From Abelmoschus esculentus (Eukaryota; Streptophyta; Magnoliopsida; Malvales; Malvaceae), in contig JAUCBN010000043.1 in assembly GCA_035048815.1 (NCBI GenBank), positions 12,527,001 to 12,591,000 on the forward strand: 64,000 nucleotides of DNA. The letters are read 5' to 3'. Below, piece by piece: positions 23,923 to 34,456 of the stretch (positions are counted from its first letter, which is position 1; every line of letters starts with the position of its first letter). Made by a program: the position numbers and the translations under genes. Under the pieces are notes generated by a model, which worked only from the letters and a program-made list of their open reading frames with translations, searched no databases and was not told the origin of the DNA.

Positions 23923-24170
23923 AGGATGAGTCTACAACGGTCGTAGAACACCGCTAAACATCATTAATGTTGAACACCATTGAATATTATTAAATTGAAT
24001 TATTAAACTAATCATACAATTATTATTTATATGTTGAGTTTATCACTATTTTATTAATTATATATTGAGTCCTTGAGATTTTAAATTTTTATTAATTAAT
24101 TTAATGGAATTCAACAATGTTCAACATTAATGGTGTTCAACAATGTTCGACGCCCGTTGTAGAATTTTTC
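23923..24170. mobile_element. hAT-like MITE, family X, copy 2 (248 bp)
   Basis: Same ends and interior as 19006-19270 (AGGATGAGTCTACAACGG at the left, inverted CTACAACGGGCG at the right) with an internal deletion. Flanking octamers TAAATGAA (23915-23922) and TAAATTAA (24171-24178) agree at 7 of 8 positions. It is an independent insertion of the same family. Confidence 0.88.
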
Positions 24171-25199
24171 TAAATTAAAATTAATTGAATATATATTAAC
24201 CGAAAATTTAACTGTTTAATAGGTAGTTCAATTAATTTAAAAAATTAATCGAATAAAGTTTAATTTGGTTAATTTTTAATTTTTTATTAGATTAATGATT
24301 AAAATGTTAGTTTTTAAGTAAAGATATTTAGTTATTCGATTTAATCGGTTAACTGAATTAATCAACTAAATGTCTTATATTATATAGATGATGGTAAGGT
24401 AAACGAAAGAGAGAAAAAGAAAAGTAGATAATTAAAATATAGGAAAATGGATAAAGAAAAAAAATGTATTTTTCAAGGGTGAAGTATATTAGTAGTAATT
24501 AAGTTATAAAATATAATCATTTTGGGTATTGGTCTTTTAAAATTATAATATAATTATTTAATTTATCAAATTATTATAAAATAATCATTAAAGTATTCAA
24601 ATTATTATATCATATTATAGTATTCATTAATTATTATGTAACAATGTGATAAGTGTAATGGTCATTTTGTAATTTTGGAAAAGATAATGACCAAAACAGC
24701 ATTTTTCATATTTTAGTGAGTATGGTTGTACTTTATTTTTATTTATTTTTTAACATGTAAAATTTATCTTTATTTAATAAATAAAATTTTTACAAGAGAA
24801 AAATTATAAAGTTAAAAAAAAAAAAATCCGGAAAAAGGATGATAAAGGAAAAAGTAAAAAAATCTAAAAAAGCATGGCAAACCAAATAAAAAAATAGGGA
24901 AATGATCAGATAAATAAACCTTCAAAACGTTATGAAAGTAAACATCAGAAATCGATAAATTATAAAAGGTAGAACCTTGATAACGTCAGAAGTAAAAGAA
25001 AACATGAGATATTGTGATCAAACAAGACCTGTAATAATTTAATTTAAAAAAGTGCGTCACCGTTAATTTGACCGCACTACATCTTCAGTCGTCTGTGAAG
25101 CCTTCTCGATCTAGATTGTTAGGGTTGAAAAATATTTACCCACTTTAACAATTGTGTGGGTAGCTTTATTCATTTTTCAATCAACAAGTACGAAACTCA
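24171..25199. other. AT-rich intergenic DNA, nothing recognised
   Basis: No open frame, element ends or structured repeat that I could support. Confidence 0.6.
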
Positions 25200-25545
25200 C
25201 AAAAATAAAGTTATCCCTTTTTATGTTGTCTTAAACAATACTCACTAAAGATCTATCTACTTCAGTCAAATTTAATTTTGATATAACACCAAGAACATCT
25301 CTTTCAACCTCAATTTGATCGAAACCCGATTCTTGTGTTAAGATTGACGCTTGATAACAAGTAATTACTTCAGTCATTTCTGAATTCAAGATAAAAGAAT
25401 TTGGGTAATCCCTCGTCACCATTAGAAGTCCTTTCGAATTTCTTAATACAATACCGGATGTTGAGCGCTTAAAATTCGTACAATAGCTAGCATCAAAATT
25501 TACCTTAATTTTGTTAAAAGGTGGTGAAAGCCAACGATGTGTTCC
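25200..25545 (-). pseudogene. LINE-associated RNase H-like domain fragment (RVT_3 type)
   Basis: The minus strand reads WLSPPFNKIKVNFDASYC, then SGIVLRNSKGLL, and after a gap EMTEVITCYQASI and FDQIEVERDVLGVISKLN. This is the order of the plant RNase H-like domain found at the C terminus of LINE pol proteins and in free-standing copies: a VNFDA start, an acidic second motif, then VE.D...VI.KL. The usual catalytic Glu-Ala-rich helix is altered, and no reverse transcriptase adjoins it. It is a small dead fragment. Confidence 0.65.
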
Positions 25546-25948
25546 AACATATGGATTTCCCGAAACACGAGGGTTGACAACATCATATTCTTGAATATAT
25601 GACTAACAAAATCTATTTTGTACCGATTAAAAACCCGTTTCTTGAAGAATTTTGTTGTGAGCTCCCTATATAGCACAAATAGCAACAATCAAGAATTTTG
25701 TTGATAGCACTTTATATTATTTTTTTAATTCGAATAAGAAAAATAATTAATTTTATTAGAAACAAAATCTTCTTTAATGACGGGTTTTTCTAAAAAAATA
25801 AAAAAAAATTAAAATGAGTTTGTACATAAATTATTATAAAAGTTATAAAAATTTCAGTATCAATATTTTAATATATACCAAAATTTTTACAGTTTTTATA
25901 AAAAATTTAATATATACCAAAATCATTACTCATTTTTGTAAATAAATT

Positions 25949-26471
25949 TAGGGATGGGCACGGGTTGGGTCAAATTTTTGGCCCACCCGCACCCGACCTG
26001 AAAAATCATACCCTTCACTCGTCATCCGACCCGACCCGAGTTTAGGGTGAAAAAATTCGACCCGCCCGACCCGATTTTTAAGCTTTAAAATCCGACTCGA
26101 TCCGAATCATTAAAAAAAATTAAAATTTTAAGGACTAAACTATAAAAAAAAAATTAGGGATCTAATTGTAAAAATATTTGATTTTAGTAACCTAATTGTA
26201 AAAAAATTTAATTTTAGTGATCTAATTGTATAAAATATATATAAAGAGGGATTATTATTGCAAATATCCCTAAAATATATATGGGAAAATTACACTATTA
26301 GTCCCAAGTCGGGTCGGGTCGGATTTTTTCACCCTAAACCCGAACCCGACCTGACCCGAGACCACCTTTGAAAAAACCCGATTAGACCCCAAATTTTTCA
26401 CCAAAAAATCTGAACCGATCAGACCGGGTCGGGTCAGAACCCGTCGGGTTCGGATTCCGTGCTCATCCCTA
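25949..26471. mobile_element. hAT MITE with GGGTCGGGT-rich arms, perfect 8-bp TSD
   Basis: The ends are TAGGGATGGGCACGG and, inverted, TAGGGATGAGCACGG, typical of hAT superfamily termini. AATAAATT flanks both sides exactly (25941-25948 and 26472-26479). Both arms are filled with ACCCGACCC/GGGTCGGGT words that would pair into a GC-rich hairpin, unusual in this AT-rich context. There is no transposase. Confidence 0.9.
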
Positions 26472-26764
26472 AATAAATTCAATATATATAAAAAAACTGA
26501 TACTGAAATTCTTACGACTTATACAATAATTTTGATATAATCTATTTTATATAAAACCAAGTGAATCTTCACTTTGAAAAATTAAAAAATGATGAAGTAG
26601 GTGATTTTTATTGGTTGGTCTGACGTAGTAGGATTGACCCATGATATAATTTTTCCTGTTAATGATATTTATGGCACCAAAACAAAATTCAAACGCAGCC
26701 GTTCAATAATTTTGAGGAAAGAAAAAAAGTTTACCTAAAAAAACCGAAATCTAAACGATCAACT

Positions 26765-27191
26765 TTATATAATATTGCATCTCTCTTTAAATTTTGTTAC
26801 AATTTTTAACCAATTTTCTGCCTTTTATATTTATATATAATCAAAGCCATCGTACAATCAATTTGTCTGTTATATTTGATTGCAGATCTTGAATCGCCGA
26901 CGTCGCTCTTCGTTTTTCATTCTCTGGTAATTTGCTTATGTTTTTATTATTATTTTCCTTTATAATTTGAATTTGAATACGTGATTTTTGTGTGATTTTG
27001 TTTTTGTTTGATAGAATAAAATAAAATTGCATGAGTTATTGGAAATCTCATTTTTGGAAGAATTTATTCCAATGTTCTTCGTCGAATTCGGTTTTTCTCA
27101 TTAAAAAGTGAAATTCAGTTGCATTTTGATTTTTGTTTTGATGTAGCTATTGTTTATGCGTGATTTTTGTTTGTTTTGCGTTGTTAAACAG
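26765..27191 (+). promoter_or_regulatory. KIN13A core promoter and 5'-UTR intron
   Basis: A TATATAAT word lies at about 26765. Downstream, TTCTCTG|GTAATT at 26936/26937 and TTAAACAG|GTTTTA at 27191/27192 give a 255-bp intron in the 5' UTR, 52 bp before the ATG at 27244. Leader introns are common in plant cytoskeletal genes. Promoter placement is inferred. Confidence 0.5.
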
Positions 27192-27243
27192 GTTTTAAGA
27201 ATTAGATTCTGAAAGACGATCGCAGCGTTTCGTAGGTGGCGAA

Positions 27244-30200
27244 ATGCATCAAAGCAATGCAGCCGCCACGGCGCTTTACGATCACTCCGGCGGAGAGTCC
27301 TTGCACAACGCGGATTCCGCCGCCTCTGGCGAAGTCGGTGATGCCGTCATGGCGCGGTGGTTGCAGTCCGCTGGATTGAAGCATCTTGCCTCTCCCTTGG
27401 CTTCCACGGGCATCGAACAACGCCTGCTTTCCGATCTCCTCTTGCAGGTAAACCAAGCGACGCTCTACATTTAATTTCTACGTGTACATTTTCAACACCT
27501 TAAATTTACTTCGAAATTTCATTATTGGTGGAACTTTATTTGATGAAAAGAACGGTGGCTATTGCAGTTTAATTAAGGGAAGTGCTAGGGAAGTTTCCTC
27601 ATTGTTCTACACCTAACCATGTTCCCTTTTTTGCTATATATATATTCCATTTTTTCCTCTTTTGCGTGAACTTCTGAAAAAGTCATTCCAATTTTAGTAT
27701 GAACAGCTAGAATGTCGGCCATTTTAAGAAAATCCGAGTTCATAACTAGTTGATCATTCTGTGGCATATATTTCCTTATTTTTCTCATGAGTTTAGTATT
27801 ATTTTCTCTCATTTTGAGAACCATTTGAATTGAATTTTGAATACTTCGTTGTGATATATCATTCTAATTTAAGGTTAAAAAATAAAAATTTCAAAACTTG
27901 TACAAATAATTAAAATATTATTAGATTGGTTTTGGTGGATTTTCAAACTAGTAAAAATACATTTTTTTTATATTGTTGGTGTTTTTCGACGAATTTCGAA
28001 ATTTGCCTTTTTAATGTAAAGTAAGATGCCAATTTTAGACTCGCCCTGGTTTTACATTCTACGGATTATTAGATAATGGTAGGTTACTATTTCATTGTTG
28101 AAGGGTTATGGAGCACAATCTGCGGAAGAGAAGCAGAGGCTTGTTTCAATAATGAGGAACTGCACTTTTAATGGGGGATATAGATCGGAGCCATGCATGC
28201 CAATTGGCCAAAGATCAGGAGGGCAAGCTATGTACGATGGGTTCTATTCTTCAGAGTTCAGGGGGGATATTGGATTTGGTCTTTTAGATCTTCATGCTAT
28301 GGATGATACAGAACTTCTGTCCGAGGTATGGTTTAGGACACTGCACCTAGCTTTGCTTGAGATTTCTACAATGGTTGGTTGCTGTAAGTGTAGGTTGATT
28401 ACATGCAACTCTTCTTTTCTTCTTTTATTTTTATGGTGATGTGATTAGATATTTCTTGATGTTGTTCCCTTTTGAAATTTTTTGAATTGTCAAAATTTTA
28501 CTTTAATTTAAGTTTTCATAGCATCTCTTCTATTTTTCTCAGGGTTAGAAATTTTGGTTTTATTTGGTTGCAGCATGCTATCTCTGAACCTTTTAAACCA
28601 TCACCACTCATGCCTAATGTGAACAAAGCGGTTCAAAAGGAATCTAGTACTAGCCAGCAGCAAAAAAGAGAGCAAGGTGATGCAGATGCCTTATACTCTG
28701 CCGATGAAAAGGAGACCAGCACGAGGGAAAATAACGTTGCTAAGATTAAAGTTGTGGTATGTTGGTTGGTTTCTTTCCATGTTGCTTCGTTTCTCTCCCC
28801 TCTTTCTCACCCTTTTTTAGAGATGGGGACATCGAAGATTACACTTCATGTTCTCCGGTTTAGTATTCTTTTTGTTCCTTTCATTCGTCATCTTGCCTTT
28901 TTGTGTTTCATTATACATGTGCTGGACAAAGTAGATGCTTGTTAAATCTCATGTAAGCTGATTTTTTCTCTAACATTTGGTACAAGGTACGTAAAAGACC
29001 ATTAAACAAGAAGGAGATTTCTCGGAAGGAGGATGACATAGTAACGGTGAAGGAGAATGCTTTAACTGTCCATGAACCCAAGCTAAAGGTTTGTCCCTTA
29101 TTAACCGCAGTTGTGTGACATCACTATGTGTTCCTGAGATGAATTTTTTAGAACTGCTCTTACCTGTTTGACATGTCATTTCACTCTTTCTTATATTTGC
29201 TTTAATTGCTTTATGAGAGGTGGACTTGACAGCTTATGTTGAGAAGCATGAATTCTGTTTTGATGCTGTCCTGGATGAGAATGTAACCAATGATGAGGTA
29301 AATTTAGTTGAAATATATTTCCTTAATGCTATCCAAAGATGGTTCCTGAATAATGTTATGATCAAAGTTGTTTGTTCATTTGTTAGAGCAAAAGATTGAT
29401 TTAATCTATTGTTTGATTCACCAGGTTTATCGTGAAACTGTTAAACCGATCATTCCCATCATCTTTCAGCAAACAAAAGCAACTTGTTTTGCTTATGGGC
29501 AAACAGGTGCAAAGTTTCTGAACTTTCTTCCAGAATTGCAGACAAATGTGATATATATATATTCTGTTTTTATATGCTTCTGCTATATTAATGTGGAAGG
29601 AAATTTGTTCAATTTTGATTTCAAATGTACAAACATCCTTTTAAGCTCTGTTTGTTATTTTCTGCTACGCTGTTTGATGTTTGCCCTCATACCTGCCATG
29701 AACTTCAGCTTTGGTTTATGTAGATAGTTGCTCGACTCCACGATAATTTACCATATTCAAAGAGTTGGGAAGAAATTAGATTCTAGTGAGAACCAAAAGT
29801 TTTTTGTTAAATGATTTAAATGGAGTTCTTTTAGTACTTTAAACATGATGGAGGACACTAATTGGGAGGTTTAGAATGATTACCAGAAAGTTGATGCTTA
29901 CTATTAGTTTGGGAGTTTACAGACTGCAAATGTCTGATTGCATTGATGGGATAAACCTAAGACATAATAGTGATTTTTTTTTATTTCCTTGGTCATTGCT
30001 CTTTTAGCACATCTTGCTATTTGCTTTATGTCATGGATTTTTTTTTTTTTTAAATTTCAGGTAGTGGTAAGACGTTCACAATGCAACCGTTACCTCTCAG
30101 AGCTGCCCAAGATCTTGTTAGATACTTGAACCATCCACTTTATCGCCATCAGAAATTAAAACTGTGGCTTGGCTTTTATGAGATATATGGGGGAAAACTC

Positions 30201-33200
30201 TATGACCTTTTGAGTGAGAGAAAGTATTTCCCTTTTCTTTCCTTGCTTACTTATGCGTCTTTCGTTTCATTTTCTTTTCTTGTAGACATACCTCATTGAT
30301 TTAGGTGAATTTATGGTACAACAACCTAATATACAGCTAAAAAGCGCCACAACCTAAATGTTAGAAAATACGGAATTTAAAATGTTAGCCACACAACCGA
30401 AATGTTCATACTTTTTGTAACATTTTAGGTTGGTGGTGAGTTTTGGAACTACAAGTCTCGAATCTTGTCAGTGTTGGTAACATTTTAAGTTGTGTTTTCT
30501 AACATTTCGGTTGTGCTGTTTTTTAGCTGTAGATTAGACTGTTGTACCGCATACTCACCCCCATTGATTTACGATATGTAATGACTTTGAAGAGTCTGCT
30601 GTACTAACTTTATCGAGAACAATTTGTCCTATGTCTGGCATACACGTGTTTCATATATGTATTAAAAACAACTAAATCACTCGATCTAAATTTCCTCCTA
30701 TAGGAGACTCTGTATGAGAGAAGACGGGAAACAACAAGTTTGTATTGTTGGACTGCAAGAATTTGAGGTCTCGGAGGTGCAAATGGTGAAGGAATACATT
30801 GAGAGAGGAAATGCTGCTAGAAGCACTGGATCTACTGGTGCAAATGAGGAATCTTCAAGGTCACATGCTATTTTACAACTTGTCATCAAGAAGCACTCCA
30901 ATGTGAAAGAGTCCAAGCGGAACAATGATGGGGACGAGTCTAAAGTTGGGAAGGTTGTTGGGAAGATTTCCTTTATTGATCTTGCTGGCAGTGAAAGAGG
31001 TGCGGACACCACCGACAATGATCGGCAAACTAGGTAAGTTCGGATTTTATTGTTAACCGTAATTACATGTACTTTTTTTTTCTAGCCACCTTGTTTATTC
31101 TTTGCTTGTTGAATTCTTGCCAGAATAGAGGGTGCTGAAATTAATAAGAGCCTTTTGGCTCTTAAGGAGTGCATTCGTGCTCTTGACAATGACAAGATAC
31201 ATATACCATTCCGAGGGAGCAAACTTACGGAAGTGCTCCGAGACTCTTTTGTTGGTCGTTCAAGGACTGTTATGATCTCCTGTATTTCGCCAAATGCCGG
31301 TTCGTGCGAACACACTCTCAATACTCTTGAGATATGCCGATAGGTATCCTTGTTTCTACAATGAACTTCCTATGTTGCTGTATATTGTATTTACTTTCTA
31401 AATAAAATTATATTTCCATCCAACTGAACAGGGTTAAAAGTCTTTCAAGAAGTGGTAATTCCAAGAAAGATCACCAGTCTGTAAATTCCTCACCTTCAAT
31501 TAATAAGGATGCATATTCTTTCTCAGCTACCTCAGATGTCGAAGATTTTTACGAGCAACCACAGGAAGTAAAAGTTGTCGATACAGGTCGAAAGTGTGTC
31601 GAGAAAGATGTTTGTACCATGGACTTTGACAAACGACCCTTTACTTTTTCTTCAAATCAACCTTTAAATAAGAGGGAGGAAGGTGGAACAGGTTCTGTTC
31701 CAACGGACAAGGAGAGATTTGAAGCAAGTAATTCTTATGGTGGTTCCGCAATTCAAAGAACTTATTCATCAAATTCTCAAAATTCACTGGATCCAGAAGA
31801 GAAAGTTCAAAAGGTGTCACCACCTCGTGGAAAAGCGACTAGAGAAGAACATACTGAGATGATGCGGAACTGGTTCAAGAATGATGGAGGGGGGTCTGAT
31901 TTGTCTGCTACAAACTCCAGGCAGGCGAATGCTGTTAATTATAGTGGCACAAATAATGTTCGAAACAGACGATATGATCTCGAGACTCCTACAGCTGATA
32001 CAGAAGAGAAAGTGCAGAAGCTATCACCACCTCGTCGAAAAGCAACTAGAGAAGAAAATTCTGAGATGATGCGGAATTGGTTCAAGAATGATGGAGGGGG
32101 TACTGAAATGTCTGCTACAAAATCCAGGCAGGCGAATGATGTTAATTATAATGGCATAAATAATGTTCGAAACAGACGATATGATCCCGAGACTCCTGCA
32201 GTCAATACAGAAGAGAGAGTGCAGAAGGTGTCACCACCTCGTGGAAAAGCGACGAGAGCAGAAAATTCTGAGATGATGCGGAACTGGTTCAAGAATGATG
32301 GAGGGGGGTCTGATTTGTCTGCTACAAACTCCAGGCAGGCGAATGCTGTTAATTATAATGGCATAAATAATGTTCGAAACAAAAAATATGATCCCGAGCC
32401 TCCTACAGTTGATACAGAAGAGAAAGTGCAGGTGTCACCACCTCGTGGAAAAGCGACGAGAGAAGAAAATTCTGAGATGATGTGGAACAGGTTCAAGAAT
32501 GATGCAGCAGGGGGTTCTGATTTGAATTCTACAATCTCCACACAGGCGAATGATGTTAATTATAACGACACAAATAATGTTCGAAGCAGACGATATGATC
32601 CCGAGCCTCCTACAGTTGATACAGAAGAGAAAGTTCAGAAGGTGTCACCACCTCGTGGGAAAGCGACTAGAGAAGAAAATTCTGAGATGATGAGGAATCG
32701 GTTCAAGAATGGAGGGGGATCTGATTTGTCTGCTATGAGCTCCAGGCAGGCGGATGTTGTTAATTATAACGGCGTAAATAATGTTCGAATGAGACGATAT
32801 GATCCTGAGCCTCCTACAGATGGAAGTGTCAATTCTGTACGTGAGGTAGGAGATCAATATGGTTCATTTTGTTCTATATTCAGGATTTTCTTCATTCTGC
32901 GTATACTTTTGGTTTGTTGCAGGAAGAAGAGGCTTTAACTGCTGCTCACCGAAAAGAAATCGAGGATACGATGGAGATTGTTCGTGAAGTAAGTAACCTC
33001 ATTCTCCTTATGAACATCCGAAACCGGTCGATAAGTCTTGAGATTGTATCCGTTTTCTGTCCACAATTGAACTGTTTTGCGTCATTATTTCAGGAAATGA
33101 AACTTTTGGCTGAGGTTGATCAAGAAGGCAGCCAGGTTGACAGTTATGTGACAAGGCTGAGTTTTTTGCTTTCGCGCAAGGCTGCCAGCTTGGTGAGCCT

Positions 33201-33276
33201 TCAAGCTCGCCTTGCCAGGTTCCAGCATCGGCTGAAGGAGGAGGAGCTACTAAGTCAGAACAGGGTTCCTCGTTAA
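27244..33276 (+). CDS. KIN13A: Kinesin-13A-type microtubule motor, frameshifted at end of motor domain
   Basis: Internal-motor kinesin, which in plants acts on cortical microtubules and Golgi. Exons: 27244-27447, 28104-28325, 28574-28756, 28987-29088, 29220-29297, 29425-29506, 30061-30223, 30704-31033, 31124-31343, 31432-32845, 32923-32988 and 33094-33276. Signatures: N-terminal GDAVMARWLQSAGLKHLAS, P-loop GQTGSGKT (about 288-295), switch I SSRSHA, switch II DLAGSE, and C terminus LQARLARFQHRLKEEE. Conceptual length is about 1081 residues against about 794 in Arabidopsis; the excess is five tandem 69-residue tail repeats. An extra G at 31329 shifts the frame after NTL and stops it at 31341-31343, about residue 527, removing the tail. 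The family's usual first Met codon reads GTA here, so translation would start at the second Met. It could be a sequence error or a dying gene; all splice sites look sound. Confidence 0.9.
30304..30562. mobile_element. MITE in KIN13A intron 7, perfect 9-bp TSD
   Basis: The arms GGTGAATTTATGGTACAACA and, inverted, GGTGAGTATGCGGTACAACA close a 259-bp foldback. ATTGATTTA stands on both sides (30295-30303 and 30563-30571). It is wholly intronic and does not disturb the donor at 30224 or the acceptor at 30703. Confidence 0.88.
31344..31431 (+). other. Candidate U12-type GT-AG intron in KIN13A
   Basis: The donor GTATCCTTG matches the U12 consensus RTATCCTT, unlike the other donors in this gene. The intron is 88 nt and ends AACTGAACAG. 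A good U12 branch-site match is not evident, so the assignment rests on the 5' splice site. Confidence 0.6.
31796..32820 (+). repeat. Five tandem 207-bp (69-codon) repeats in KIN13A exon 10
   Basis: Units begin GAAGAG at 31796, 32003, 32210, 32417 and 32624, an exact 207-bp period. Each unit encodes EEKVQKVSPPRGKATREE, then MMRNWFKNDGGG, then SRQANAVNYNG and NNVRNRRYD. Unit 4 has lost one codon and gained another, and unit 5 is slightly short; all keep frame. The sequence is polar, basic and glycine-rich, so probably disordered. Maintaining length and frame across all units suggests selection until recently, or very recent expansion. Confidence 0.95.
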
Positions 33277-34150
33277 GGCAACTGTTTGTTCTCTGCTTTC
33301 ATTGCCGCATCCGATGCTGTAATGTAGTTCCATATCTCGTATAGATAGTCATGATACCACTTGTCCCAACAGTCATTTACATCAAATTTTTCTACAGAAC
33401 AGATTAGTTATCGTAAACAAATCTACTCGGTTCTGGCAGTCGATGAATGGAAGGTCTTCAAGACGGAATTCTACTTCTGGACAAATCCCAGGTCGTTCAG
33501 GCCCGGAAACCGTCTTGCCGTTCACACGTTTTTCGGTTATTTAGTGGCAATGAGGCGGATTCCGGTACATCTGTGATGAAGCTAATGCTTTTTAATGGGG
33601 TGTGTGACAAAGGGAAATGTATTGAGAAGTCATTTGTAGAAAATCAATGTTATTTTATTAAAAAAAATCTTTTTCGTTCTTTATTCTGCTTTATAACCTC
33701 AAAACCATATCATTCATATGTAATATTCTTCTATAGTTTTAAGAAATGTATAAAAAGTTCAAACACTACTCATTGTTCGAGTTCGAAATAAATTTATATC
33801 CTGTCGACATGGATACGACACAACAAACTACCGAGTTTGGGTCATGGTGCTTGTACCCGAATCCGAAGAATTCGAATGACATATTCAGACACAACACAAC
33901 AAATAAACCTGTCCAACATAAATGTAAGCAGAAGTAGCCAAAATGACAAGCAGATTAAGCTAATAACCATGACTGCAAATCTATATCAGTAAAGATTTTA
34001 CTTTCTATAAATTGACAACACATTATTATGTCATACATTCTTTGAACAAGTAAATGAGTAAAAATCTTTGAGATATCAATTAATCGAAACTATATTCTTA
34101 CTTCCGTAATCGCGATGAACTCGACAAACCGAAAACGATTTCAAGGCATT
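33277..34150. other. KIN13A 3' flank; former 3' side of the GT34 gene
   Basis: No gene seen. The KIN13A 3' UTR occupies the first part. Because Gypsy-1 landed on the GT34 stop codon, the sequence just left of 34146 should be the original 3' UTR of the convergent GT34 gene. Confidence 0.5.
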
Positions 34151-34426
34151 TGTTAGACTTTTTAATATTTGAATTTTATTCTCGTTAAAATTTTATTTTC
34201 TTTTAATTGTGTTTTGATCGTTATGGACTTTTAGTGAAACTGTGCGTTTCATCTGTGGGAGAAATTAGGGTTAACTTTGGCCTTGTACCGTAGAGAACGA
34301 CATCGAATGAATGAACCAAAATTTTTCTCTTTCTCTCATCTAAACTCTCTCAATTTCTCTCCTCATCTTCTTCTTTGATCACTGAAATTTCAGTGAAGTG
34401 TTGGATTGCAGATCAGGAGCTTGACA
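34151..34426 (+). repeat. 5' LTR of Gypsy-1
   Basis: Starts TGTTAGACTTTTTAATAT and ends GGAGCTTGACA. It contains a CT-rich tract (CTCTTTCTCTCATC) shared with the 3' LTR. Confidence 0.92.
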
Positions 34427-34456
34427 AAGGTATCAAAACCTTTCCGATTCTGCTAC

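Noticed and set aside
28472..28945. Open frame of 157 codons between kinesin exons
   Set aside because: It is KIN13A exon 3 read through both flanking introns. The splice sites and the protein family define the exon as 28574-28756.
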